Below are positions 1-7,491 of a stretch of DNA of 10,484 bases, one piece after another; the stretch's first letter is position 1, and each line of letters begins with the position of its first letter. The notes under the pieces are model-generated. The model did not search any database. It was not told the DNA's origin and worked only from the letters and a program-made list of their open reading frames with translations. Location of the stretch: NCBI GenBank assembly GCA_030430975.1, contig JAUIKB010000107.1:1-10484 (forward strand), written 5' to 3'. Made by a program: the position numbers and the translations under genes. This DNA is from Polyangia bacterium (GTDB lineage Bacteria > Myxococcota_A > Polyangia > Polyangiales > Polyangiaceae).

Positions 1-520
1 CCTCGCCGGCTTCGGGGCCGTCATCACGCATCGAATCCATGCTGTAGACGTCGAGCGCTGCTCGGCCCAATGGCGACAGGTGGTTGGCGACGACCCGCAG
101 GCAGTTGCGCAGGTCGTCCGGAGTCACCATGCAAAGCAGCGTGTTGAACGGCAGCAGCACGCGGTTGAACCGACGGTCGAGCTGCAGGTTGCGAATGTCG
201 CCTACCATCAGCGTCAAAGCCGAAGAGCGCTTGGCGGTGAGCGACTGTGCGCGCTGACGGGCGAGCGCCAGGATCGCCGGGTCGTTGTCGACGCCGACGA
301 CGTCGCAGTGCTGTGTTAACGGGCACGTCAGGCGGCCAAATCCGCAACCCAGCTCGAGCACCGAATCGGCACCCCTGCAGAATTCTACATAGTAATCAAG
401 ATCGCCGGGGTTGCCCTGGTGCAGAGCGGCGTACAGTTGCGCACGCAGCGCAGGGCCGGTCCGTCTAAAGTCAGCGTCACGTGGGCTCCGAGCGCTGCTC
501 CCGTCGGGCGCCGCGCTCAC
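1..520 (-). CDS. Class I SAM-dependent methyltransferase (partial, C-terminus beyond left edge)
   Basis: The first 173 residues of a Rossmann-fold methyltransferase that is still open at the window edge. Motif I ELGCGFGR is at residues 56-63. The acidic end of strand 2, VGVDND, is at 75-80, with D78 the expected ribose-binding residue. VGDIRNL at 106-112 fits motif III, and VLLPFNTLLCM at 121-131 fits motif IV. The stretch HQGNPGDLDYY just before motif I is common in small-molecule or protein methyltransferases of this class. I chose the GTG start at 520 because it overlaps the TGA stop of the upstream DUF1552 gene as GTGA (517-520), the usual form of translational coupling. The substrate cannot be read from the sequence, and the substrate-binding C-terminal part is missing. 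The family call is confident. Any role tied to the DUF1552/DUF1592 pair rests only on operon position. Confidence 0.88.
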   Translation of the reverse strand, partial: MSAAPDGSSARSPRDADFRRTGPALRAQLYAALHQGNPGDLDYYVEFCRGADSVLELGCGFGRLTCPLTQHCDVVGVDNDPAILALARQRAQSLTAKRSSALTLMVGDIRNLQLDRRFNRVLLPFNTLLCMVTPDDLRNCLRVVANHLSPLGRAALDVYSMDSMRDDGPEAGE

Positions 521-2061
521 GCTTTCAGAAACGGCAGCGGCTCGCCGCGCGCGCTCTTCACCGAGCTTGGGTACTTTTGATAGCCCGCATACCAGGTTTC
601 GGTCGCCTCGTAGAGGTGTCCGAAACCTCCGCCCGGTTCGACCTCGTAGTCACTGGGCGCTAGCCCCATCGCCTGCATCGCGGTGCCGAGGAACTGATTG
701 TAGATGAGCCCGACGTGGGTCACTTCGCCTCCGTCGTTCTCGCCCGCGCCGTCGTGGGCAACGACGTTGAGGTTTCGGTAGTCAGCGTAGTTACCGGTCT
801 TGAGCCAGCCAGCAGCACCACCGGCAGTGACGATCGGCAGCTCGATCGGATCGTGCGTGTAGGACCCGGATTCCTGGGTCCAAAACATCAGCGAGCTATC
901 GAGCAAGCTGCCGCCCTCCGGATCCTGAACGGCGTCGAGCTTCTGCGCTAGGTCGACGAACACGTGCTCGAAGAACCGACTGTGGGAGTCGGCGATCATC
1001 GGTTGCCGGTCGGAAAGGTGGCTCTTGTGTGCGACTTCTTGATGCCATTCGAGCGGGGTGTCGTGGAACCACCCGACGGCGCCACCGTCAGACCACATGT
1101 CCCCGACCATGAGGGTGACGATCCGGGTCGTGTTGCAGCTCAGGGAGGCGACGATCACGTCGTTGAGGAGCTGCCAGTATTCTGTGTGGCGAGGTGGGTT
1201 GCGCAAGAAGTCCGGCTGCTGCTGCATGGGGCCGGAGTCCTGGGTTGGCGGCGTGACACCGTCGCAACTCAGCTGGACCCCGAGCCGGCGCTGGATTTCG
1301 TCCAGCTTGGCGACGTGCGCATCGAGGCGCTGCCGATCGGCCTTGGACAGACGCCGGTTACCGTTGCGCAGCCGCTTGTAGTCTTCGAGGACGTAGTCGA
1401 CGATGGGCTTGCGCGGCTCCATCTGATTGCCGGGGTCGCGATACAGCTGGTTGAACAGCGACAGCGAACTGGTTTCGGCGTGGAGCGACTCAACCGGCGA
1501 GTTCGGGTCTTCCGGGGTCGTGTGGCCCCAGGACATGCCGCCGGCGCCGATCACGGCGCTTCTGAGCAAGATCGTGCTGAGATCACCGTAGAAGTTGGGT
1601 GACCAGGCCAGCACTTGATCGCAGGTCGGGATGAACTCCCGCATTTCGTGGTCACTGTCGCCGAAGTTGCCGAGCGTGCCGCCCCGGTTGTGACTCAAGT
1701 AGAACGGTGCATCGAGTCCGCGCAGCACGTTCATCTTGGCGACGAGCGCGGGCGTGAGCTGGTCGCTCGCGGCGCTCAACACCGGCGACAGCATGGCTCG
1801 TTGCCCCGAGGTCGATAACGAGAGGTCGCCGCGGCGGATCTCGTGCCCCGCGTATTGCTGCTGGTCGGTCAGCGTCGCGTCAGCCGGATACATGTTGGCA
1901 CCGAACACGCCGCCGTGGCCGGTCCGTAGCGCGAGGAAACGGCGGGGTGCGTTGGCGGGTGCTGCGTGGGCTTCACGCTTGTCGAGCAAGGACGGGAGCA
2001 GCGGCAGCGCGACCGTGATGCCGCCGAGTCCGCACAGCACTTGGCGTCGGGACAGCTTCAT
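517..2061 (-). CDS. DUF1552 family protein with Tat signal peptide
   Basis: A 514-residue exported protein of the DUF1552 family (PF07586), common in Myxococcota and Planctomycetota and without an established biochemical function. The N-terminus reads MKLSRRQVLCGLGG followed by a hydrophobic stretch, with likely cleavage after AHA at about residue 33, so twin-arginine export is expected. The mature part opens with RRFLALRTGHGGVFG, typical of the family, and the length is normal. The ATG at 2061 is preferred over an in-frame start at 2259. It follows AGGAGG (2069-2074) by 7 bases, it puts the Tat motif at the very N-terminus, and its ATGA overlaps the stop of the upstream gene. The longer reading adds 66 arginine-rich residues encoded inside the upstream gene. 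The upstream neighbour is the usual DUF1592-type partner; a methyltransferase follows with a 4-base overlap. Confidence 0.93.
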   Translation of the reverse strand: MKLSRRQVLCGLGGITVALPLLPSLLDKREAHAAPANAPRRFLALRTGHGGVFGANMYPADATLTDQQQYAGHEIRRGDLSLSTSGQRAMLSPVLSAASDQLTPALVAKMNVLRGLDAPFYLSHNRGGTLGNFGDSDHEMREFIPTCDQVLAWSPNFYGDLSTILLRSAVIGAGGMSWGHTTPEDPNSPVESLHAETSSLSLFNQLYRDPGNQMEPRKPIVDYVLEDYKRLRNGNRRLSKADRQRLDAHVAKLDEIQRRLGVQLSCDGVTPPTQDSGPMQQQPDFLRNPPRHTEYWQLLNDVIVASLSCNTTRIVTLMVGDMWSDGGAVGWFHDTPLEWHQEVAHKSHLSDRQPMIADSHSRFFEHVFVDLAQKLDAVQDPEGGSLLDSSLMFWTQESGSYTHDPIELPIVTAGGAAGWLKTGNYADYRNLNVVAHDGAGENDGGEVTHVGLIYNQFLGTAMQAMGLAPSDYEVEPGGGFGHLYEATETWYAGYQKYPSSVKSARGEPLPFLKA

Positions 2062-3875
2062 TCCGAATCCTCCTGTGCCGCTGCGTCGTCGGCGAAATTG
2101 CGTTGTTTGAATGCCGGCGCCGATACCACCGCGCGTAGGGCGTTCACCAAAGCGCCGCCGTCGCGTATCGGCTCGTGGACCACCTTGAGCGCACAGGCGT
2201 CGCGAGTGACGTCCTCGGTCCGCCCAAACGTGAAGCGGAAGTAGGCTCGAGCAAAGCACGCCTCGAGCTTGCCGCTCTTGAGCATGTGCTCTTGGAGCTC
2301 GACGCCGTCTTGGACAACGGTATCGTCTTCTGGAGTGACCGAGGCGCGTACCTCGGTGTTCACCGGCGCGGTACCCTGAACGCTGCCGGTGACGAGATCG
2401 ATCAGCTGTTCGTTCTTTCGTGGCCTGCCCAGCGCGTCGAAGTTCTCCGTCGCGAACCCGAGCGGGTTGATGCGTTCAGCATGACAGCTCTTGCACGAGC
2501 CGCCGCCAGTGAGGTCTTCGACGACTTGCCGTGACGTGGCGTCGGCTTCCGGTTCTGGGGTCGTCGCCATCACGTTGGCGGGCGGTGGGGGTAGCTTGTC
2601 GCACAAAAGAGCGCGTCGGATGAACACACCCTTCATGATCGGGCGGGTGTTGGCGATACCGGTGGCGACCATCGCTGCTCGCGTCAGCAGACCCTGTCGC
2701 TCGGGCTCCGTGAAATCAGGCGGCTCGCCTTTGCCGTCCCAGACCGGTACTGAGTAGAAATCGGCGAGTTCTTGAGTGCGCGCGAACGATTTCTTGCTGC
2801 GATAGAAGTCTGCGATGCTGCCTTTTTTATCCAGTGAGTAATAAAGCGCCATGTCGGTGACCTCGGCGAACATGTCCTCGTGCAGGCTGGCCGACGGGTC
2901 GAAGCTTCCGCGCAGCGTATCGAAAGCCGCGGTGCCGGTCAGCGAGTTTAGCGGTCGAACGTCGCCTCGTCGGAACCATTCGGAATAGAACTGCGAGATT
3001 GTGTCGCGGGCGCGCGCGGTCTTGAACAAGCGATCCGCCTGAGCTTCGTACACGTCCGGTTCGAGCAGCTTTCCGGATCGCGCGTGGCTCAGCAGCTCGT
3101 CGTCCGGCAGCGTTTGCCAGAAGTGGTACGACAGACGCGACGCGAGTTCGTACGCGCCTACCGCGTGGAGGTCCGGACGCGAGTCGACCGGATCGTCCTG
3201 GCCATGTTCGACAAAGTAGAAAAAGTACGGAGAGCCGAGCATCACGGCGATCACGTCGGCCCAATCCGCCCTGTCGAACGGAGCGTCTCCGGCCGGTTTG
3301 CTGTAGAACGCGATGTCTTCTTCGTCCAGCTTTCGCCTTAGCGCTCGTTCGCCGAAGCTTCGAATGAAGTCCGACAGGCACGTCGCGTCGTTCTGATCGT
3401 CGCCATCGGTGGCGCACGCCCCAGCGACGTCGGCTAGGATGGTGTCGGTGGCAGCTAGCTCTGAGCCAAGTTTGGTCGCCAGCTCGTAGGCTCGGTCTGC
3501 GTGCTGCTGAGCGACCTTCTGGTCGACCCGTGTGAAACCGCCCCAGTGTTCCTCGGGGCCCTTGCGAACGTCGACGGGAAACGCATCCAGGATCGGTGTC
3601 ACCTGACCGATCACGGCGTCGGCGTGGGTCGGCGCGATCGATCGAAGTAGGTCGCGCACCGTGTTGTCGAGCTGCACCACGCTGAGACGTCGCAGCGCCA
3701 CGGCTGCCGGCGCGGCGGATTCGTCGCATTGGAACGAGACCGGAGCGGACCCGGGCTGCCCGGCGGCCCCGCCGGCGCCTGGCCCGGTATCGCCATCGGC
3801 GCCCGTGATGTCTCCGACGCAACCGCTCGCAAGGCTGGCACTCAGCCCCAACGCCCACCAAAGCCGCGTCCGCAT
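2058..3875 (-). CDS. DUF1592/DUF1588-type lipoprotein with one CxxCH motif
   Basis: About 605 residues with the full domain cluster often annotated as DUF1587-DUF1595-DUF1592-DUF1588-DUF1585. LRRLSVVQLDNTVRDLL (from about residue 61) marks DUF1587. FGERALRRKLDEEDIAFY (about 174-191) marks DUF1595. AYELASRLSYHFW (about 241-253) marks DUF1592. Residues about 390-487 form DUF1588, containing CKSCH (461-465) and NPLGFATENFDALGR. CFARAYFRFTFGR (about 540-552) lies in DUF1585. CxxCH is the covalent haem c attachment signature, so a mono-haem redox role is possible but unproven. The N-terminus is a lipoprotein signal with lipobox LASGC (lipidated C19), then a Gly/Ala/Asp-rich linker, so the protein should be membrane-anchored outside the cytoplasm. 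The start is uncertain. ATG at 3875 gives a compact signal peptide, GTG at 3884 adds three residues, and neither has a good Shine-Dalgarno. It is the first gene of the operon and overlaps the DUF1552 gene by four bases. Confidence 0.93.
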   Translation of the reverse strand: MRTRLWWALGLSASLASGCVGDITGADGDTGPGAGGAAGQPGSAPVSFQCDESAAPAAVALRRLSVVQLDNTVRDLLRSIAPTHADAVIGQVTPILDAFPVDVRKGPEEHWGGFTRVDQKVAQQHADRAYELATKLGSELAATDTILADVAGACATDGDDQNDATCLSDFIRSFGERALRRKLDEEDIAFYSKPAGDAPFDRADWADVIAVMLGSPYFFYFVEHGQDDPVDSRPDLHAVGAYELASRLSYHFWQTLPDDELLSHARSGKLLEPDVYEAQADRLFKTARARDTISQFYSEWFRRGDVRPLNSLTGTAAFDTLRGSFDPSASLHEDMFAEVTDMALYYSLDKKGSIADFYRSKKSFARTQELADFYSVPVWDGKGEPPDFTEPERQGLLTRAAMVATGIANTRPIMKGVFIRRALLCDKLPPPPANVMATTPEPEADATSRQVVEDLTGGGSCKSCHAERINPLGFATENFDALGRPRKNEQLIDLVTGSVQGTAPVNTEVRASVTPEDDTVVQDGVELQEHMLKSGKLEACFARAYFRFTFGRTEDVTRDACALKVVHEPIRDGGALVNALRAVVSAPAFKQRNFADDAAAQEDSE

Positions 3876-3933
3876 GCCCAGCACATTAGCACGGCCGCGG
3901 GGGAGGCCGGAGGATTACCACAACGGGGGTCAC

Positions 3934-3952
3934 TGTAGGCGGGTCTCCTACA
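3934..3952. promoter_or_regulatory. 19-base inverted repeat, possible operator
   Basis: TGTAGG, seven bases, then CCTACA: a perfect 6+6 inverted repeat lying 59 bases upstream of the DUF1592 gene's ATG. The size and position suit a dimeric repressor site near the leftward promoter. A short RNA hairpin in the 5' leader is the alternative. No regulator gene lies in the window, and six-base arms can arise by chance. Confidence 0.3.
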
Positions 3953-4105
3953 TCTCACGCTGTCCAAACGCGATTGCTCGGGCCTTGTGGGCTCCAGCGC
4001 CGATGGCGCCCCGTCGTCGTTGCCCTGCGCGGTCTTCCCGACGACGCTCATGGTCATCGCCTCGATGTGTCACTTGCTGCAGGTGGCGCAGGACCGGCAC
4101 AGAAT

Positions 4106-4165
4106 AACTGTACGGGAATAATTGGACACAGTTCATTGGTTGGTCAACTGTTCAATGCGTTGGTC
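4106..4165. promoter_or_regulatory. Repeat-rich AT island upstream of the receptor gene, possible operator/promoter
   Basis: Three related half sites occur within 46 bases: AACTGT (4106-4111), ACAGTT (4128-4133) and AACTGT (4146-4151). The last two form an inverted repeat with a 12-base spacer. Overlapping them is a direct repeat, GTTCATTGGTTGGTC (4131-4145) and GTTCAATGCGTTGGTC (4150-4165). The copies differ by one substitution and one inserted base, and their starts are 19 bases apart, close to two helical turns. The island is visibly richer in A and T than its surroundings. This arrangement is typical of regulator binding near a promoter, but no known consensus was recognised. Confidence 0.35.
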
Positions 4166-4211
4166 CGCTATGTGTTTGTGGGCACTCAGGGGCGGTGTTA
4201 GCCCTTCGGCG

Positions 4212-6713
4212 ATGGGACGGATAACGCGGCAGGCGTGCCGGGCGCTGATGTGGGCGCTGATCTCGGGAGCGGCGACGACCGCCAGCGCCCAAGAGCAGTC
4301 GCCCGCACGCGTCAGCCTGCCCACGGTCAAGCAGCGCGTCGAACCCGCGTATCCCGTTGGCGCTCACGGTCACGCCGACGTCGTGCTCGAAATAGTGGTC
4401 GAGAAAGACGGCTCGGTCGGTGACGTTCGGGTGTCGGAGTCGGCCGGTACGGAACTCGACCAAGCCGCGGAGTCAGCCGTGCGGCAGTGGAAGTTCGTGC
4501 CAGCCAAGCGCGACGGTAAGGTCGTTCCAAGCAAGATCCTGGTCCGGGTACATATGGTCCCGCCCACGGTGGAGACGCCGGATGCGGCTCAGCCAGCGGA
4601 TCCAGGCCGCGTCCAAGACCCGTCGCCTGCGCCGCGCCGGGAGGTAGAGGTGCGGGGTCAGCGCGGCAAAGGCCGCACGACCAGCCGAGGAGCGAGCCAC
4701 TATCGCCTGGACCGCGACACGCTGGAGGCCGCCCCTGCGGAGGAGGGCGCGGACGTGCTGAAGCGAGCTCCGGGCCTGTTCATCGGGCGGGCTGAGGGGC
4801 CGGCGGTCGCGCACCGCTACATGCTGCGCGGATTCGACGCCGAGCACGGCCAGGATCTCGAGTTCACCGTGGGTGGCCTACCGATCAATTTGCCCAGTCA
4901 CATCCACGGGCAAGGTTACGCAGATCTCAGCTTCTTGGTGCCCGGAACGGTGCGCCGAATGAGCGTCGCGGAAGGTGTGTACGATCCGCAGCAGGGCGAT
5001 TTCGCCGTCGCGGGCAGTCTCGATCTCGATCTGGGTGTGAAGCGGCGCGGCTGGCTGTTGAGTTCGGGGTACGGATCGTTCGACACCTTTCAACAGCGAC
5101 TCGTGCTCGCGCCGCGCGGCGAAGACGAGGAGACGTTCGCCGCCGGTCAGCTGTCCACGACTGACGGGTTTGGCAAGAACCGCGAGGGAACGACGGCCAG
5201 CGTGATCGTGCAGAACCGCTTCGGCTCCGGAGCGTGGACCTATCGAGCGATCGGGTTCGTCCACGGCGCGCGCGCGTCTCTGGCCGGAGTCTTGCGCGAG
5301 GACGACGTGACGGCTGGTCGCGTCGGGTTCTACGACGCGTATCCCGACGCGACAGCGCAAAACCAAAGCGCTCAGTCCACGCGGGGTATGGCCGGTCTGT
5401 TTGCGGACTTCCGTGCGGCGACGGGCGCCACGGGCCACGTCGGCGTGTGGTTGGGACGCGACGCCTTCCGCGTGCAGGAGAACTTCACCGGTTACGTTCA
5501 GCGCTCGTCGCAGCTCGAGAAGGTGGCCGGTCGCGGCGATCTGATCGAACAGCAAAACGACACGTCGTCGCTCGGACTGATCGGCTGGTATCGGACCCGT
5601 CCGGCGCGACCGACGAAGTGGCTCAAGGGTACGTTTGAACTCGGCGTCGAAGGCCGCGTCGACCAGGTCGAACAGGCTCAGAATCTTCTGGACGCGGCGG
5701 TTCGCAACCAAACCTGGGACCGACGCATCGACGCGCAGATCACGGCGGGCGATGTCGGACTATTCGGCGACGCTGAGCTCGCAATACAGCGGTTGCGCGT
5801 GCGCGCTGGAGCCCGGGCCGACGCTGTGTTCTTCGACGTGGACGATCGGCTCGGGAACTTCGCGCCGGTTTCGCGGCCCGACGACTCCTTCATCGAGGGC
5901 TTTCGGCGCAGTGCCGCGGGAGTTGCGGCCGGCCCGCGGGCGAGCGCGTCCTATCTGGTGTTCGACTGGATGTCGCTTCGCGCAGCATACGGCGAAGGCT
6001 ACCGCTCGCCCCAGGCCCGCACGTTGTCGGATGGCGAAACCGCCCCGTTCACCAAGGTGCGGTCCGCTGATCTGGGAACCAAGCTGCGCTGGGACGAGCG
6101 TCTCGAGCTCACCCTGGCCGGCTACTACACGCACCTGTCCGACGACGTGGCGTTCGAGCCGCGCGCGGGTCGACTTGAGCGTATCGGCGCCAGCCGGCGC
6201 TTGGGCGGTACCGCGTATCTGCTGACCCGCCCGGTACCGTGGTTGATCGGTAGCTATTCGGTGACGGTGGTCGATGCCGAGTTGCTCGAGCCGCCGCCGC
6301 CGAGCGCAGACGATCCGTCGCCGCCGTTTACGGCCGGTCAGCGGTTGCCGTATGTCCCGCCGGTGGTGGCTCGAGTTGACTACGGCGTGAAGCGCTCGCT
6401 CAATCACAAGGTGGCGGGCCAGCGCGTGACGGGCCGTGCAGGACTGGGACTGACGTACCTGTCGTCGCGCCCGCTGCCGTTTGGGAAGTTCGCGCGGCCG
6501 GTGGCGCTAGCCGACGTCGGTGCGGGGGTGCAGTGGGGTGCGTTTGATCTGAGTATGGATGTGTTCAATGTGTTCGACGCTCAGTACGCCGCCGTCGAGT
6601 TCAACTTTCCGTCGAACTGGTCGCCGAACCGACCCGCGTCGCGCGTACCCCAGCGCCACACAGCCGCCGGGGCTCCGCTCAGCTGGATGGTGCGGCTAGG
6701 AGCCCGACTGTGA
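4212..6713 (+). CDS. TonB-dependent outer-membrane receptor with fused N-terminal TonB C-terminal domain
   Basis: An 833-residue protein. A Sec signal peptide covers about residues 1-26 (MGRITRQACR, a hydrophobic stretch, then ASA before QEQ). Residues about 41-117 form a TonB C-terminal domain, recognisable from VEPAYPVGAHGHADVVLEI, VEKDGSVGDVRVSESAG and AVRQWKFVPAKRDGKVV. A Pro-rich linker follows (about 118-142), then REVEVRGQR (143-151), which looks like a TonB box. The plug is at about 160-280, including ADVLKRAPGLFIG, YMLRGFDAEHGQD and LPSHIHGQGYADLSFLVPG, and the rest is a 22-strand-type barrel ending MVRLGARL. It would import a ligand across the outer membrane using inner-membrane energy; the substrate is unknown. 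I chose the ATG at 4212 because it places the signal peptide at the N-terminus. In-frame ATGs at 4122, 4155 and 4170 only add an implausible leader, though no start here has a strong Shine-Dalgarno. It is the first gene of a rightward operon. Confidence 0.92.
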   Translation: MGRITRQACRALMWALISGAATTASAQEQSPARVSLPTVKQRVEPAYPVGAHGHADVVLEIVVEKDGSVGDVRVSESAGTELDQAAESAVRQWKFVPAKRDGKVVPSKILVRVHMVPPTVETPDAAQPADPGRVQDPSPAPRREVEVRGQRGKGRTTSRGASHYRLDRDTLEAAPAEEGADVLKRAPGLFIGRAEGPAVAHRYMLRGFDAEHGQDLEFTVGGLPINLPSHIHGQGYADLSFLVPGTVRRMSVAEGVYDPQQGDFAVAGSLDLDLGVKRRGWLLSSGYGSFDTFQQRLVLAPRGEDEETFAAGQLSTTDGFGKNREGTTASVIVQNRFGSGAWTYRAIGFVHGARASLAGVLREDDVTAGRVGFYDAYPDATAQNQSAQSTRGMAGLFADFRAATGATGHVGVWLGRDAFRVQENFTGYVQRSSQLEKVAGRGDLIEQQNDTSSLGLIGWYRTRPARPTKWLKGTFELGVEGRVDQVEQAQNLLDAAVRNQTWDRRIDAQITAGDVGLFGDAELAIQRLRVRAGARADAVFFDVDDRLGNFAPVSRPDDSFIEGFRRSAAGVAAGPRASASYLVFDWMSLRAAYGEGYRSPQARTLSDGETAPFTKVRSADLGTKLRWDERLELTLAGYYTHLSDDVAFEPRAGRLERIGASRRLGGTAYLLTRPVPWLIGSYSVTVVDAELLEPPPPSADDPSPPFTAGQRLPYVPPVVARVDYGVKRSLNHKVAGQRVTGRAGLGLTYLSSRPLPFGKFARPVALADVGAGVQWGAFDLSMDVFNVFDAQYAAVEFNFPSNWSPNRPASRVPQRHTAAGAPLSWMVRLGARL

Positions 6714-7426
6714 TGCGCTCCCGCTGGATCGCAGGCGTCCTCGCGCTGGCGGCTACGGGCTGCGGCGAATCATCTCAGACTGAGCTTGAGGTCCCGCTGC
6801 GGGTTGCGGGGAGTCCGGCCCAACCGATCGAGACGTCCGGCGGCTGGACGGTGACGCTGGATCGCGCCGACGTAGCGTTCGGGCCGCTGTACCTGTGCGC
6901 GGGGGCTCAGGCTGGCGAACTGTGCGAGACCGCGCTGCTCGACTGGACAGGGAGCGTCGTCGTCGACGCGCTGGGCGCAGCGCCCCAGGCGGCGGGAAGC
7001 CTGCGCGGAACGACGGGCACCCAGCGCTCGTTCATGTACGACTTGGGTATCGTGTCGCTGTTGACGCAGACGGATCCGGTTCCGCTCGCCGCCGCGCGGA
7101 GACTCGGCGGGAACTCGGTGGCGATCGCGGGCCGCGCGGAGCGCGGCGCCGAGCGGATCGAGTTTTCAGCGGGGCTGAAGATCGCCCAGGCAGCGGATAC
7201 AGAGCAGGGAATCCCGGTCGTGCGGGGGCGCGCGCGCACCCCCGAAGCGCTCGCTCCGGGCGACCAGCTCACCGTGCGATTCGACCCCTACACGTGGGTC
7301 GGAGACATCGACTTCGATGCTCTGAGCGACGCGGGCGACGGCCGGATCGCCGACGACTCTCAGGCGGCGCGAGCGATCCGCAACGCGGTCACGTCCGGCT
7401 TTCCGCCCGAGTTTGAGTGGCGCTGA
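6713..7426 (+). CDS. Predicted lipoprotein partner of the TonB-dependent receptor
   Basis: A 237-residue protein with a lipoprotein signal peptide MRSRWIAGVLALAATGC (lipidated C17) and no other membrane segment. The body is beta-rich in appearance and carries WTVTLDRADVAFGPLYLC (about 45-62). C62 and C71 are the only other cysteines and could form a disulfide. I recognise no named domain. It starts inside the receptor stop codon (TGATG), with AGGAG at 6698-6702 ten bases upstream; a GTG at 6710, seven bases from the same AGGAG, would add one residue. Such tight coupling to a receptor gene suggests a surface or periplasmic ligand-binding or receptor-assisting lipoprotein, but that is inferred from position only. 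Confidence 0.85.
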   Translation: MRSRWIAGVLALAATGCGESSQTELEVPLRVAGSPAQPIETSGGWTVTLDRADVAFGPLYLCAGAQAGELCETALLDWTGSVVVDALGAAPQAAGSLRGTTGTQRSFMYDLGIVSLLTQTDPVPLAAARRLGGNSVAIAGRAERGAERIEFSAGLKIAQAADTEQGIPVVRGRARTPEALAPGDQLTVRFDPYTWVGDIDFDALSDAGDGRIADDSQAARAIRNAVTSGFPPEFEWR

Positions 7427-7491
7427 AGAAAAGTTGAGCCGCGAGCGGCGGGTGCGGGCACTGCAAGAAGGTCAAGCCATGGAGGTGACCA

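Larger units (their letters stand above)
3876..4211. promoter_or_regulatory. Divergent intergenic region between the DUF1592 operon and the receptor operon
   Basis: This 336-base stretch separates two operons transcribed away from each other, so both promoters should lie here. I see no convincing gene: short open frames exist on both strands but lack family motifs, good ribosome binding sites and credible codon use. It contains a 19-base inverted repeat (3934-3952) towards the left operon and an AT-richer, repeat-containing island (about 4101-4165) towards the receptor. Promoter hexamers cannot be assigned with confidence. AATAAT at 4117-4122 is the best -10-like element for the rightward gene, with only a poor -35 match upstream. 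Confidence 0.55.

Noticed and set aside
24..347. Minus-strand frame of 107 codons at the left edge
   Set aside because: The neighbouring frame on the same strand encodes the methyltransferase with motifs I to IV; this one is Arg-rich out-of-frame translation.
464..468. Treating the CKSCH motif of the DUF1592-type lipoprotein (residues 461-465) as proof of a cytochrome c
   Set aside because: DUF1588 members often carry CxxCH, but haem attachment is not shown by sequence alone, so it is reported only as a possibility. The positions given here are approximate residue numbers in that protein, not bases.
964..1602. Plus-strand frame of 212 codons opposite the DUF1552 gene
   Set aside because: It is an antisense shadow of a confidently assigned gene, with no recognisable domain and no ribosome binding site of note.
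2827..3861. Long minus-strand frame of 344 codons inside the DUF1592 gene
   Set aside because: It overlaps a gene with clear family motifs on the same strand, and its translation is dominated by Arg, Gly and Ala without domains, as expected for a frame-shifted GC-rich coding sequence.
3948..4201. Short frames on both strands within the divergent intergenic region
   Set aside because: None has a good ribosome binding site, a signal peptide or a recognisable motif, and the region is better explained as regulatory.
4878..5711. Minus-strand frame of 277 codons opposite the receptor gene
   Set aside because: It is antisense to a well-supported receptor and has no motif or signal. Long antisense frames are common in GC-rich genomes because of codon-position bias.
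5760..6407. Minus-strand frame of 215 codons opposite the receptor barrel
   Set aside because: It is antisense to the receptor and has Arg/His-rich low-information composition.
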